Origin: Sclerotinia nivalis
Lineage: Eukaryota; Ascomycota; Leotiomycetes; Helotiales; Sclerotiniaceae
Assembly: GCA_029531795.1 (NCBI GenBank)
Contig: JAPEIS010000004.1
Span: forward strand, 1,984,001 to 2,048,000
Length of the DNA: 64,000 nucleotides
Direction: 5' to 3'
Below are positions 12,059 through 24,487 of the stretch, one piece after another; position 1 is the first letter of the stretch, and every line of letters begins with the position of its first letter. Under the pieces are notes generated by a model. It saw nothing but the letters and a program-made list of their open reading frames with translations. It was not told the origin of the DNA and ran no database searches. Made by a program: the position numbers and the translations under genes.

Positions 12059-13934
12059 TTTGGCACGATCTGTTGTTGGAACTTTCGTGCTTTCCTTGGG
12101 CTGGAGGTGATGTGGAGGCACTTAAATATCTGCATTGTTGGAGGTCCGCTGCAGTACAGCCAGCAGACAGCATGCCGTAGAAAGTTGCTCTACGGCTCTG
12201 CCGTATCTATAACCTTCCATATCACTTACAAATAATCGCATCCCTGACTCGAAAGTATACAATACTTATGTAGTTTATAACACTCTCAATGTTCCAATTG
12301 GGCCAAACCATACAATGACCTCCTTAGACTTAGACGCCTCGATTTCAAGGAGCGTGATTTTAGGTATGCGATGTATTCTGTACTTCAGGTGCCTCTACCG
12401 TGCCACATACAGTCAACAGCTTTTGATATTTACCATTCCATCCATCATGAGTCATTAAGCATAAGAATACGCTTGTATTCAGCTTTAAGACGACCGATTA
12501 TCAATTGAGATTATCAGCATCAAGACATCGCTCTTTGCAACATCAGAGCTAGCCTTTTGCTATCATCGCACATCACATGCACATCATCGAGGTATATAGC
12601 ATCCAAGTCGGTAATACAACCATATTGTCTGACATTACATGTCTACGACTTTGCACATTCTCATATCTCTCTTTGATGATTATGACCGGGGCCCTTGGAA
12701 CGCGGTAAGTCACCATGGGCCTCCATCAGCACGTGCACGTGGTGAGAACGTAATCTACCTTAAGATGACTTCCAGATCAAGAAATCAAGACGTGAGGAAG
12801 GAAAATAGCAAGATTTGAGTATTCTTGCCGTGATCGATTTGAGCAGCCCCATGAAAGATCAATCGCCCATGCTTTTCCACGTGTGACCCCATATTATTTT
12901 TTAGTGGAGTACCGGATGGAACGGAATTTAATCTCATCCTAAATGAGATTTGTGATATCTCCTGCATCTAAAGCATCACTAATAAAATATTTCTTCAATA
13001 GTGTCGGGGACCTCGGTCTTATGAAGACGCGAAATTCAAAAACGATGGTCTTTTCACACAGTGGAAAACATTGACAATGGCAAAAGTGGCAAAAGGATGA
13101 TATATTTTAGGTAACTTCCGAATGCAATTAATGTGATATGCCAAGGTCCAAATAAGAAAGAGTGTTCTGTTAATCTACTCGTGCACAAACTCATCCTGTT
13201 GGTACAGGGATTTTGACCAGATACGGCGTCAAACTTTTCTTAGTTGAAAGCTTGAATGTCAAGGTTAGAGCAACAGTATTGACACAGTGGAATCTTATCA
13301 ACTCAATTGGAAAGGTATTATATTAAAGAGATCAATAATGATACAGTATGTGTATCCTATATGTGAAAATTCTGATCTGGTCTATATAGAGTTTGCTTAC
13401 TCAGCATGCTTATTCAGCATAATTCCTAACATTGAAGCATGGCAAGCAAGCATTCCGGGCGCTTATATTGAGGCATGTCTCGTTCTTGGCAGACCAAATT
13501 ATTTTGATACCGAGTAAATGGCTTCAATTTCCGGCACCATATCTGCTTCGTCGGTTGATCCCTTGCAAAGTAGATAATGGACTTGTCGTCATTACTTTTT
13601 ATGGTCCTACTGAGTAGCCGATTTGAATGGCGAGATCAAATAATTGTTGGGTTTGTGATTCTTTTGAGAGCATACCGTTGACTTTTGAGAGTTAACCATG
13701 AAGAGGTCCACATATGATGTGATCCGAGCCTCATAATTCATTTTGAAAACCTCGAGAAGCGCTTCAAGTGATCGATTATGTGGGCCTTTTAATATTGACG
13801 GATATCAAGGATATCACGGTCATTCGCCCTTTACATTGTGTCCTTGCTTTGGAGTCTGTGATTTCACGAATGCATCCTCTTCTCCTCTCTCCAGAAAGTA
13901 CTCCGTATAGAGTTGCAACTTGCGTGATGACCTG
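12059..13934. other. Intergenic region of about 1.9 kb
   Basis: It contains the promoters of the divergent unknown gene (minus) and lectin-like gene (plus). Only short open frames without family resemblance occur. No repeat or RNA gene was noticed. Confidence 0.55.
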
Positions 13935-15610
13935 ATGTCTGGACACAGCGAATTGGAGGTTGTCAATCAGCCTTTTGAATATTATGGCCCGCAGCAGCAT
14001 GACAAATTGAGCCATCAGACTGATGAGGATGGTCGCCCATATTATCAGGAAGATACGAAGTTCATAGGAATGCCGGTATTCCCTGCGGAACTCCCATTCG
14101 AAAACTATACACCTACCCCCATTGCATTATCGCACAGGACATCATCAAATCTATCAGGCCGACAGTTCAGCAATTTCTCCGAGGCTCCGTCATCTCCGAC
14201 ACTACACACTGCACCTTTGATCAAACAGCCGGTGTCGACAGAGAAGGAGACGGTGGAAAGTATAGAGGTTACGCAGAAGGAGAGGAGACCGTGGAAATGG
14301 TACATCTTAGGAGGTCTTATCGCGCTGGTTGTAATTATAGCCGCGGTGGTTGGAGGAATAGTTGCATCTAAGAAGAACAACACGGCGAATGTGAATGGGG
14401 TAGCTGGTGAAGTTTCTTCTTTCAATAGCTCATCACCAACGAGCTCCGCCTCGAACAATTCACCCACCTCTACGAATACAGCATCGTCGGTGAGCTCTAC
14501 TGTTGCTCCATTCCAGAGAAACGTTGCCGCAATCTCCTACGCATCCAACAATGTCAACAACTCTAGAGTGTATTATCAAGACAATCAAGGCCATATACTA
14601 GAATCACATAACAATGCGTCGAGCGAGATTTGGTCGACGAGTCATATTGTAACTGCTAAAAATGGTTCATCATTTGCTGCGGCTGTGACGATGCCAGCCA
14701 ACAATTTCGTAGGATGCCCCCCTATCCCCCCACAGGTTCTTTTTGAAACCACGCAGCTGCTAACTAAAATACAGGAAATCACTGTACTATACTCCGATTC
14801 CGACAATCTGCTTCACGACATTATATATGATGTCACGTCAGATTCATGGAATGAAGGAACCTTGTCCTCTGAGAACTACATAATCTCTGAGAATTCAAAC
14901 GTCGCGGTGATGTACTGGCAGTGCCTTTTATGCACCAACACAACCATCATCTCTTTTCAAGATGTGAACAACAGGATACAGGTCGGAAACTTAACCAGCA
15001 CGGGTTGGGTTTTGACCCAAATAAATGTTGATGTTGTAGATAATACTGGTCTTGCGTTGCAACCATTCTACCGCCTCAACCAAGCACATCAGATAAACTT
15101 GTACTATCAACAACCAGATAGTAACATGGCCATCTCAGCCTGGGAATATACCAGTGTGTTTCATTTCAGATAACTTTCTATGTTTTATGCTAACAAGGTT
15201 TTGCAGCTCAAAATTGGTCGCTAAATGCAGCATCGTACTACTCCCTAACATTCGGCGTCCCTATCGCCGCATCGGCATCTTACACAAGCGTCATCTGGAC
15301 GGGCAACGTGCAAACCGGGTTCGAAACCTGGGGAGAAACACTCACATTATCGCATCTTGGGGTTAAATCCAACACGTACATGGGAGCTCATAATGACTGG
15401 GAAACAATGGGTATCCACCCTTCGGCAATGTCAAACTCGACACAAAATCCCAAAGTATTCAAATCGATAGCAGCGACAGCGACTGGGGCTGCCTTCGCAG
15501 TGGTAGCAATCGATGGAAAACCAGATGTGATTGAAGCATATCAGGTTGAGGATGATACGATAAATTGGAGTTCGGCCGGGATCGTCGATATTGGCAAGAC
15601 ATGGGGGTAA
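13935..15610 (+). CDS. Membrane-anchored fungal fucose-lectin-like protein
   Basis: Exons 13935-14708, 14775-15153 and 15207-15610 encode about 518 residues. The N-terminal 120 residues are hydrophilic. One strong transmembrane helix follows at about 122-144 ('WYILGGLIALVVIIAAVVGG'), then a Ser/Thr/Asn-rich linker to about 185. The rest resembles the fungal fucose-specific lectin fold, with repeated blades such as 'NNSRVYYQDNQGHILE' and 'ITVLYSDSDNLLHDI'. Topology suggests a type II protein with the lectin domain outside. The first intron (66 nt) keeps the frame and contains no stop; its donor GTAGGA is weak, so retention or another donor remains possible. The second (53 nt) is clear. Sugar binding is inferred from family only. 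Confidence 0.78.
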
Positions 15611-16277
15611 ATGAAACATATAATGCATGTATTTTATGGAATTATTGAAACTTTGTAAGATTACATAGATCAAATTTGGGGCTTCGATGCCCATTTTCTT
15701 TCTTCAGTTACACGTTACATTCAAAGAATTTGTAACCTTCCAGCGTCATAGCACGTCATAGTGAATTTTTCATATTGCTCACGAGCATGCATATGCAGGA
15801 GCTGCATGATGCTTCTGCAGTCACCCACTAAAGCAGTTGAATCAGGGTCATTTTGCGTTATTTTGAAGACATTTTTAGAATATTTTCTTTTATCTTTTCA
15901 TGTGCAATTATTTAAAGTTTATTATATTAATTAATTCTCTCAAAATTTAAAGAAATTAGAATTAGAAATAGTATATTTTCATTCTCCACCATCAAAAATA
16001 AGGACTATGTTAACCAGACAATACACAAAAAAGGAAAGGAAGAGGTAATTTAATCAAAATATGGACAAGGTGAATAATGAAATGTTTGGAGAGTTTGAAG
16101 AACACGATACCTTTTTGGGGGAGTCTTTCTTATTGCATTGACTTATGTCATTTGTCATTCGTTATGGTCTTATTATCTTTCGCCCTTAATTTTCTCATTA
16201 AAAACACACCCATTACCATAATTCTCGCAACCTCCCTTAATGATTGGGCACGATAGATTCTCCTTTCGTCCTACAAC
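15611..16277. other. Convergent intergenic spacer, AT-rich
   Basis: Two 3' ends face each other. An AT-rich tract runs from about 15870 to 15980. No gene or repeat family recognised. Confidence 0.55.
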
Positions 16278-17097
16278 CTAAACACTCAGGTCCATGCCAC
16301 CCACCATTTTCAGAATCTTACACTCACTCTTATGACCTTTACTATTCCAACCTTCTGTTTGGCATTCCTGTATTTGTGGTCAACTCATCCAAACTTCAGA
16401 AACTAGTCTCTCCAGATTTGAAACCTACCTTACCACAGTACCAAACCTCACTACAACCCTTACACCTTGAGAGTTCCTCTTCACCAGCTTTTCTCTCACA
16501 TGATTGACATGTCACCAAGTTTTCTGGGCTGTTTTCTTCGACGTTTTCTGGGGCGTTGAGAAACCTCTTACTTATTCCTAATAGTCTTTCCAAGGATGTC
16601 GGGATAATCTGTTTTCCTTCATCAGTCCCTAGATATAATCGGCATGGATTACCAAAAACATAACTCACACCAAGATCACCCCACGCACACCTGATGTACC
16701 CCTGTTTTCCCTCTCTGACCCCGTGTCTCTTCGGATTCGGCACCACGACTGTATGTCCTTTCTTTAATTTCTTGATATCAAACTCATCCCCACCTCTATT
16801 CCCATTCCCATTCCCGTTTCCACTCACACTTCCCTCCAATTGCGCAGGCGTTAATGGCGCCTCAAGAATAACCGTTAGTGCAAATGACACGCTAGCTGAA
16901 TCTGTGCAAATAAATGTAGGGGTTGTGGAGAGTGTCATGTTCTGGGATATTGTTGCTAAAAGATATGTTTTTCGGGGGGTTCCGGGTGATGCTTCAACGG
17001 TAGGTGCAGTGCGTGAGGGATCGACGGTGGGGTTGAGAGGACAGGTGGAGAAGGTTAGGAAGGCGGGGGACAGGAGGTTGGGGAAGTTTGGGGACAT
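16278..17097 (-). CDS. MYND zinc-finger protein
   Basis: Exons 17097-16429 and 16367-16278 (intron 16368-16428, 61 nt) give 252 residues. The C-terminal MYND finger spans about 197-239 and is only complete after splicing: CQSC, CKGC, YCGKECQ, and a final HKSEC. The N-terminal 195 residues match no family I know and include an alternating Gly-Asn run 'GNGNGNGN' encoded by a CCCATT microsatellite on the plus strand. MYND fingers bind proline-containing peptides of partner proteins, so a protein-binding role is likely. It ends convergently with the lectin-like gene and starts divergently from the 2EXR-like gene. Confidence 0.82.
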
Positions 17098-17794
17098 GTT
17101 GACAGGAAGATTTGATTGTTAGGAAGTGATTGTCGAGTTGACGTGGTGAAGTGTCGAGCTTGGATGTGAGGGTTTGATTGATTGATGACAGCGAGATGAG
17201 TTCTTGAGAATTTTGATATGAAACACCACCCGAAACGTGGTAATATGAAGGGGTTCAATGATCAGGTATTTTGATAAGCAATCGCATCCTGACCCTGCTT
17301 AAGCACTTGCTCGAAGATCTTCTACAGATGCCGAACTTAATCAAGGACATAAGAAGACTTGGACGAATAGCATCCTCTATCAAGGATGGTTCGGCAAACC
17401 ATTCGTTTTCACGTGTTAAATCACGTGTGACACACAAAAATCTCTTATTATCAATTGGAGTGGATGAGTTTTGAATGGAAATGCAAAGCCAGCTAGATTC
17501 AGTAAGTTGAGTTATTAAATGTAACGAGGAGTGGTAGATCCCTCCCCATTTACGACTGGGCGGGAAACATCTCTCCACCTTACTAATAATATGACCACTC
17601 ATCATTCCACCACGGAGACTCACCGGTAAATCACCAATTTTTGGGGTGGAGCTGCGGATCGAGTCAGTCGTCATACATGCATATCCATGATAATGACAAT
17701 TTACGACCCAGTTCTGATATTTGAGATTCAATTCCACTCACGTTTCTACACTCTTCAGAAAGTTGTTTTTAAGAAACTAAAAAGAGAGAAAAAT
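17098..17794. promoter_or_regulatory. Divergent spacer between the MYND and 2EXR-like genes
   Basis: About 700 bp between two opposed starts must contain both promoters. A minus-strand open frame (17737-17255) shows no family features. No specific site can be named. Confidence 0.45.
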
Positions 17795-18520
17795 ATGTCT
17801 GCCGACGAAATAACCTCTGCCCGAAGCGGGATCCCTCCCATCCTCAAATGCCCATTCGAGATTAGGCTGATGATTTACCGGCACTTGATCCCTTCAATTG
17901 ACCCTTCGGCAGACTTTAACTGGACTTCGGCTTGGGATCCGAATCGCCCAAAATCTCGTTGCGAAGAGCATAAACTCTACTCACCGCCTATACTTCACAC
18001 AAATCAAATGATCTATCGAGAAGTCTTGAACGAACTCTACTGTTTTCTACCTTATCGGACATCGATTAGCAACTATGGTATCCGATTCTTGGGCTACACA
18101 TTCATCAAACCACCGCCAGCTTTCCAGTATGTCCACACTCTGGACCTCACGATTCAAATCAACAGCTATTCTCATGCAAAGATTGCGAATATCTTAAAGT
18201 CCTGCGTGGAGACCACCTGCGCAAATGGACAATTGCGTCGGCTACAAATTGGTCTCTCGTTTAGCTTGCAGTGTTTCCAAACAAATAGGGGGAATCCAAA
18301 GGATCTTTGCAAAATGTTGGAGAAGAATCTCTACCCATTAAGGAGGAACCTTCGTCGTCTAAATCAATTCGTCATCAGAAGATTGACCGAGAAAGATATT
18401 TCGAGTTCCAATCGAAATGTTTCGAGTTCGTTTGTGGTACAACGAGAGGAATTCTTGGATACAGTTCAAGGGTTTCTGAACCAGTTGGCGAGAGAGGTGA
18501 TGGGTCGCTGCAATCCTTAG
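17795..18520 (+). CDS. 2EXR/F-box-like domain protein
   Basis: A single exon of 241 residues from the ATG at 17795, which follows an A-rich context; the frame opens earlier at 17687 but would add an unlike N-terminus. The opening 'ILKCPFEIRLMIYRHLIPS' is the fungal 'LP.EIR..IY..L' motif shared by F-box-like and 2EXR proteins, and 'PPILHTNQMIYREVLNELY' is the usual second block ('LL.tcrqi..E'). Such proteins are expanded in filamentous fungi and mostly uncharacterised; ubiquitin-ligase adaptor roles are inferred only for true F-box members. Confidence 0.75.
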   Translation: MSADEITSARSGIPPILKCPFEIRLMIYRHLIPSIDPSADFNWTSAWDPNRPKSRCEEHKLYSPPILHTNQMIYREVLNELYCFLPYRTSISNYGIRFLGYTFIKPPPAFQYVHTLDLTIQINSYSHAKIANILKSCVETTCANGQLRRLQIGLSFSLQCFQTNRGNPKDLCKMLEKNLYPLRRNLRRLNQFVIRRLTEKDISSSNRNVSSSFVVQREEFLDTVQGFLNQLAREVMGRCNP

Positions 18521-19872
18521 CTAAGGCAATCGAGTACGAGTGCAATTCGTATGTTCCACCTCGGTAATGAAGTGGACAATGTGGACTATTTCGAAAGATG
18601 TCCCTCCCCTATTTCGCATGGCATAGCAAACATCTACTGGTACATACAACTATGGATGAGAAACCTGGGACGTTCGGAATTAGATTATGTTTCTGCATCT
18701 TAACATGAACTTTATTTTCAGGCGAATCCTAGAATATGTATTAGGATGAATGGCATCAGACATTACACCGGGAATGTACATGGCCTCTCCCTCCGATACG
18801 TACACTTCCAGACTTCAAAAGTCATCTTATCTCAACCTTCCTTTGAGACAAGCATTCTCCTGGTGATCAGGGATCGTCTCATCTTATTCTCAGAGATATC
18901 GAACACGGAAAATAGGTCATGGGTAATCTGGTCTATCAAGGCACCACCTTGAAGACCAAGAAGAAATGAAATGTTTCGAGAAAGTCCGAGAGCGAATGAA
19001 GGGTTTCGAGTCTCGATGAAAATGATGATGAATGCGGGGTCATGTACTAGTTCAAGCAATGTTTGAGCACAAAATTTCTTCAGAGAGAGCTCAGATAGAA
19101 TTGATAGAAAGATGCGATGTATTATAGGATATCTACGTGTTAGCCCTATCATAGATTATATGGAAGTTTGCATCACAAATTGAACTTTCAACCAAACACG
19201 GTGTTCAAACAATGCATGTGATAATTGAAATGAAACAATTTCGAGCTCGTGGCACGGTACAAAAGACGAACCACCTCATACTCTGTACATAAGGTTATGA
19301 GCTTGAGAAAGATCAAACAATGCAATTGCTTTTTCCTGGGCATATATTTCGTGCATGTTGGTAATTGTCCGACCATTAGAATTTTTACACGAATTATATA
19401 CGCGGGAAAACCAGCTTTAAATCCCATCGGCTCTGCGCGCTCGGTGTTTCTCATGAGACGACAATTTGAATCCTCATGTCAAGCCATAGCCACGTTTACG
19501 CGCTTTTGCAATTGGATGTTGGAAAAACCTTTGGGGATGAATTGCATCGCATTATTAACGGTTTACGTAGGTCACAGCGGGGTTTTACGAGGACCACAAT
19601 GATACTCGTGGGATAATAGGATTCATATTCGTCCGTGAAGTTGCAATAGCATCTTATTTGTTCTAGCGTTTGGATTTCAATACCAGGAGCTATTCCTCTT
19701 CGACTTTTGGACTGCGTCTAGCCTGTGTAATATGTTTACATGGTGCAGAAAACCCCTCATTAACAAAAGGCTCCCAAGCGCCTGCAGTGATGGTACATAA
19801 AGACTGTGGTATCCTATCAATTGGCGATGGCTTCCTTATCTTCCAGTTCTTGTCTGTCGTATCTACGGTATG
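18521..19872. other. Intergenic region of about 1.35 kb
   Basis: No supported gene. A 106-codon minus-strand open frame (19152-18832) exists but has no recognisable domain or splice partners. The right end must contain the esterase promoter. Confidence 0.5.
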
Positions 19873-21026
19873 ATGCGTTTTCTTGCTCATGTTAATATAT
19901 GCGTTGGCATTTTACTGTCATGTGCCAATGGTCTGTTTACCCACCTCGAAATTCTTTTCATTATCTTTTGACTGACTTTCCTATAGCGTCGATAATAACG
20001 AAACTGGGTAATCGTGGGTACAATAGCACGATATATAATGGCACGGCATCTGGTAAAATTCTCAGAATTGTAAGCCTCATGTTCATCCAATGTTGACCCT
20101 GGCGCACATCTATTCAACACGTCCTTACTCGAATTTTTCGTCTTCTGTCCCATTTGTAACCTCTTCAACCATTACAATACTAACTATCGCAGCAACCGCT
20201 TGGCAACTCGATAACTTTCGGTTACTTGTCTACTGATGGAAATGGCTATCGCCTAGGCCTTCTTGATCTACTCACTTCTGCTGGAAATACGGTCCAATAT
20301 GTTGGCTCCGTTCGAGCGGGTAATATGAGCGATAATTTAAACGAGGGACATCCGGGAGCCGTCATCTCACAAATCGCCGAATATGCAAAGCTATCATTCC
20401 CTGAGGATCCAAATCTCGTTTTGTTGATGGCTGGTACGAACGACATGAACGACTTCCTGAATGTCACTACCGCTCCGGATCGACTCAGCGCACTCATTGA
20501 TGAAATTACTTCCGCGGTTCCAAACGTGACTGTGATAGTTGCTCAAGTCACCCCAGCTGCAAATACGACAGTAGAGGACGCGATGGTTACGTTCAATTCT
20601 ATGATACCCGACATTGTCGCATCTAAAGTTAGCACTGGCCAAAAGGTTTCCACGGTTAACATGATGGACTATGTTACTGTGAATGACTTGGTAGATGGAC
20701 TTCACCCGACAGATCATGGATATCAGCAGATGGCAAAAGCGTGGTTCGCGGGCATCCAAGAAGTCCAGAAGAAAGGATGGATAGATCCTCCGATTTCCAC
20801 CAACGTTACCAATGTGAACAACTCTACCATTTCTAGCAATGCTATCAACGCTACCATTGCTGTCACCCAGACCCTCCAGACTACATTAGCAAGTAGTACT
20901 AGTACCAGCACTGCTTCCAGTAGCAGCAGCACCTCTTCTAAATCAGCTTCTGACCGACAGTTCCTCATTCCTTCGATGGGCACCATATCTCTTTCCGCTT
21001 TGCTTGGTTACTTTCTGTACGTCTGA
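19873..21026 (+). CDS. Secreted GPI-type SGNH/GDSL esterase (CE3-like)
   Basis: Exons 19873-19930, 19987-20069 and 20193-21026 give 324 residues. The first exon encodes a signal peptide (MRFLAHVNICVGILLSCA), found by splicing a 56-nt intron with a TTGACTGAC branch. The second joins 'KILRI' to 'QPLGNSITFGY', restoring SGNH block I with catalytic Ser53. Block III 'GTNDMND' lies at 128-134, and block V 'DGLHPTDHGY' supplies Asp215 and His218. A Thr/Ser-rich stalk and a hydrophobic C-terminus suggest a GPI anchor. This resembles CE3 acetylxylan-esterase-like enzymes that deacetylate plant polysaccharides; substrate is inferred. The first intron's donor is GTCTGT, so the N-terminus is the least certain part. 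Confidence 0.8.
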
Positions 21027-22446
21027 ACACCTTGTGTGATTACTTTGAGAGTTCAGGTCATTACCCTGCACAGGTTGGATTTCAAAGGACGATAATCAGT
21101 GATTGTTTGGAGGTTAAGATGATCTCAAGCGAATGTAGACATTAGATACAACCCAAGGCTGTAAATCCTGCTCGAATTTCCAAGAAAGGACTGCTAGGCC
21201 TAGCTAGCTAAGCTGTCACTTCACTTAGGCGAATTGATCGAACATAGACTCCGATATATCTCAAAAGCTGAATCATTTATGGATAGCATATGCGCGGCAA
21301 ACCTGAAGAACCTGCTAAATTCACTTGGAGACATTTGACACAAAGACTTTTTTTGTATATTTTTCCTTATTATATGCTTTAGCGTTTGTAAGGCAAGGTC
21401 TATCCCCCAGGATTAGTTTTCACTCCCCCTATTTAACTCAAAAGATTGAATTCATTTCAATCGCTCAAATTATATACTTAGCCAGGCTAATAAGCCAGCT
21501 TACCTTCATTATATTATCTGTTAGGAGTTCGCAAGAGCATCTAGCCGTCTTAGATTCAGTATAGACGTTAATTTAATCAATCAATCAAACTTTTTTGTAT
21601 ATACAAGTATTTAATTTTTAACAATTATTTTTCCTATTATCGGTTTAGTTAATAAAGCTCGAGGAATCACTCGTATAGGACTCACGATTCGACAAAGTAG
21701 AGTCTTCTGAGCAGTTCTGAGTATTCTGAGCATCGCTATTATCTCCAATGATGCGGAGAGGTACCTAACTCAAGCACAACAACTCTAAAGAATCACTAGG
21801 AGGCTACGTCGCGTTGCCATCACCGAATATCCCCGATGGTCGAAGGTTGCATACTTTTACGCATCTCGAGCGCCAATTGCTGATGAATCTATCCAGCGTC
21901 TGGTCTGCAGTCCATGAATAAAGGGTTCTTAATTTCAGACTATATTACGAGTATAAGATTGCATATCACATCGACATGAAATATTAAACTCATTGAAACA
22001 TTATCTCCAGCTGTAACAATAAATCTATGGAAATAATTTGGACATGTTCAGATATCGCAGTTCTTTCTTTCAAACGGATTTGCTTTTCGGGCGTTCGAAC
22101 ACTCTGTTTCTGATGCACTTGTGTGGTGTAATAGATCATCATTTCATTTTAGACACCCGGTTAAGAGTGACATGTTTCCGCAATATCTGCATCGGAGTCT
22201 TTCTTCTCGCTAATTGTGTTAGGATTCCACGATGCAAGTATACTCATCGAGATATAATCCCTAGGGCAATTTTTTATGTAACCCACCATTCGGCTCCCTT
22301 TCCATTTCTATTTTCGCTTGCGCCGGAACTTTGTATACAGAGTCTCCTCAAATTCCTCATCATCGTTGACCAATGCATCCTCATGATCCATATACTATGC
22401 TGTCGTTATTCCAAACACTCTGTTTCAGACGGTATTCTTAATATTT
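21027..22446. other. Intergenic region of about 1.4 kb
   Basis: AT-rich, low-information sequence with self-complementary bits around 21190-21215 (CTAGCTAGCTAAG) and short TTCTGAG repeats at about 21695-21735. It could be a decayed repeat, but no ends or coding remnants were recognised. Confidence 0.45.
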
Positions 22447-23673
22447 CTATGCTCCTCCGACCCCCAATTCGATTTCAAGTCCCCCTTCATCCAATTCTTT
22501 CATCATATCTTCATCAGAAACATGAGTTAAAGTCTTTTCTCCTGCCCAATCAGGTAATTTCCTATACATGAGGCCCACTCTCTCCTCAAAGGCATTCTTA
22601 AGATCAAGATAAAGTGCTCCGGAGAAAGGTCTCTTTTCAACCTCGGGTGTCAGCGTTCCTCTTATCACTTGGTCCAAACTTTCGCTCAGATGACCGTCAA
22701 TAGGATCTATCTTTAAAAATTCTTCGCGCCTCCGTTGTAAACTATGATTAAGAATGTTGTCTAAAACGACGCCGGTACGACCCAATTCATATGCAGCAGC
22801 CGCCACCCACCAAACTTCCGTCTTTAGTTTGACAGGTTGGGGTTCTCAACCCTCATCTTGGGACGTAGGCGAATCATATTCTGGATCAGGGACGTGACCA
22901 CCTGGAGGCTCAGTAAATGAAGTTCCAAAGTCCCCAATCTTTACGTGTGGATATCCACCTTCTTTGTCTGGTCCCCATTGCAAGAATACATTCTTGGATC
23001 GAATATCGTTGTGAAAAATGGCCTCGCGGCCTGTATTTTCTGATTTTGTATTGTAATCCGGATGTTCGTTGTGAAGAAATGCTATGCCGCTAATCATCTC
23101 ATAAAAAACTTGCCAGATGAACAGCTCGGGCGGTTTGATTCCTCGAGTCCGAAACTTTTTCGACAGGATACTGAGGTTACCGGCATCGCAATATTCGAAA
23201 TAGAGCCCCATGGCAAACTCTTCATCACCATATCCGGGTTTGTATTGAACGAATGCTTCGAGATTGCAAATGTGAGCATGACCATTTCTGATATATCGGA
23301 GAAAAATTCTGGTTTCCTCATTTCTCTTAGCACGAAGACTCAATCTCTCTACTGAGTGAGAGGAACTTTTCGTGGCGTCGCTGCTAGCTGTCAGAGGCGG
23401 CTCAAGAGCGCCTTGAGGAAGAGTGTCTGAGCGGTCAAACTTTGTGAGATTTAACAGGAGCTTCAAGGCATAATGTTTGTTTGTTTCTGTGTTGATGACC
23501 AATAAAACGTCACCCCATGCACCGGACCCAAGGTAACCCTTGAACTTGTGATTTTCGAAAGTTAATCCGGGGTCGTCTCTCCATTTATTGCGACGAATAA
23601 TTATTTTCTTTTGGCGAATGGCTTTAATAAAGCGAATGGCAGATATCTCTGGTGCCCAAGCCTTCCTTTCCAT
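22447..23673 (-). pseudogene. Protein-kinase-like gene interrupted by an in-frame TGA
   Basis: From the ATG at 23673 the frame encodes 275 residues of kinase domain: Gly-rich loop 'GSGAWGDV' at about 50, the VAIK-type 'ALKLL', catalytic loop 'HNDIRSKN' (HND replacing HRD; Asp and Asn kept), and 'DFG'. A TGA at 22848-22846 then stops it. The same frame reopens at once and continues 132 codons with the expected next kinase element 'TEVWWVAAAAYELG', ending at 22447. Either the gene is broken by a nonsense change, or a weak 72-nt intron (22893-22822, donor GTCCCT, acceptor CTAAAG, phase 0) removes the stop. The first reading fits the sequence better, because the skipped segment looks like normal activation loop. 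An upstream exon is not excluded. Confidence 0.7.
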
Positions 23674-24487
23674 GGTTTGACATGGTGCTTCTCTGTTGAT
23701 TTCATTTAGCGGACTGGATCCAAGCACAGGAAAATTATTTCTCGAGGGATCTGTGTAATACAGATCACCGAGGTATCAAAGAGAATTGGGGTTTGTTTAT
23801 GAGATCGTAATTAAATTTCTTTGTCTGGAGCCTGTGGCTTGATGGGGAGGAGACCGCAATGATACGATGAAAGACAACAAGGTCCATATCTTCCAACATA
23901 ATAATATGGACACCCTACCCGCAGAGGCCGCTCGATATAGGGCAATAGAACTCTTCGCAGGAGTGCAACAATGGCGGTTCAGTAAAGGTGATGACAGATT
24001 ATAATTTGAATGACAATGAAGAGTATGAATAAAATAGGATGGAGCTAGTATCCGGACTTAGCAAAGATCCCATCAAGATGGCCATCATTAACGACTACTG
24101 AGAGTTGCTGCTCAAACTACTTCGTCATCATCTTCTGTTCCGTGTACCGGAAATTCGCCAACTTATACTGGAATTATAAAGACATTTTATAGAGAGGCTG
24201 AAGGCTTTCAACATTGAATCTTCCTTCAATATTCGAGAAAAGAAAGACAATTTGTTGGACAAAACAAGCACTTTTGAATGACCTAAATATTTATGGCCGA
24301 CCCGCGGCTATATTTGTTGCCTATTGAAGTGCCGATTTGAAAATCCTTGCATAGATTATTTGATCGTTTTGTTTTGCGTTCCTTCATTTCCCCATTTCTG
24401 CAACCAAAGCCACGCCATGAGTGTTACCAATAAGGAGCACAATAGCACTGCTATATTGTATGGAATTCTAGGATTGACTTCATCTAG
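23674..24487. other. Intergenic region of about 0.8 kb
   Basis: Upstream of the kinase-like gene and downstream of the thioesterase gene. Short open frames only; nothing recognised. Confidence 0.55.

Noticed and set aside
12059..12121. Upstream extension of the unknown 594-aa protein to 12121
   Set aside because: The extension begins at a GTG with a stop just before it; the first ATG is at 12058.
15300..15330. tRNA T-arm-like GGGTTCGAAACC
   Set aside because: It lies inside the lectin-like coding exon and no cloverleaf can be built around it.
16694..17122. 142-codon plus-strand frame over the MYND gene
   Set aside because: Antisense shadow: the minus-strand frame has an intact zinc finger after splicing.
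18832..19152. 106-codon minus-strand open frame starting with ATG
   Set aside because: No recognisable domain, no splice partners, and hydrophobic composition typical of AT-rich chance frames.
22846..22848. TGA as selenocysteine in the kinase-like gene
   Set aside because: Filamentous ascomycetes lack the selenocysteine machinery, and no SECIS-like hairpin context was looked for or expected.
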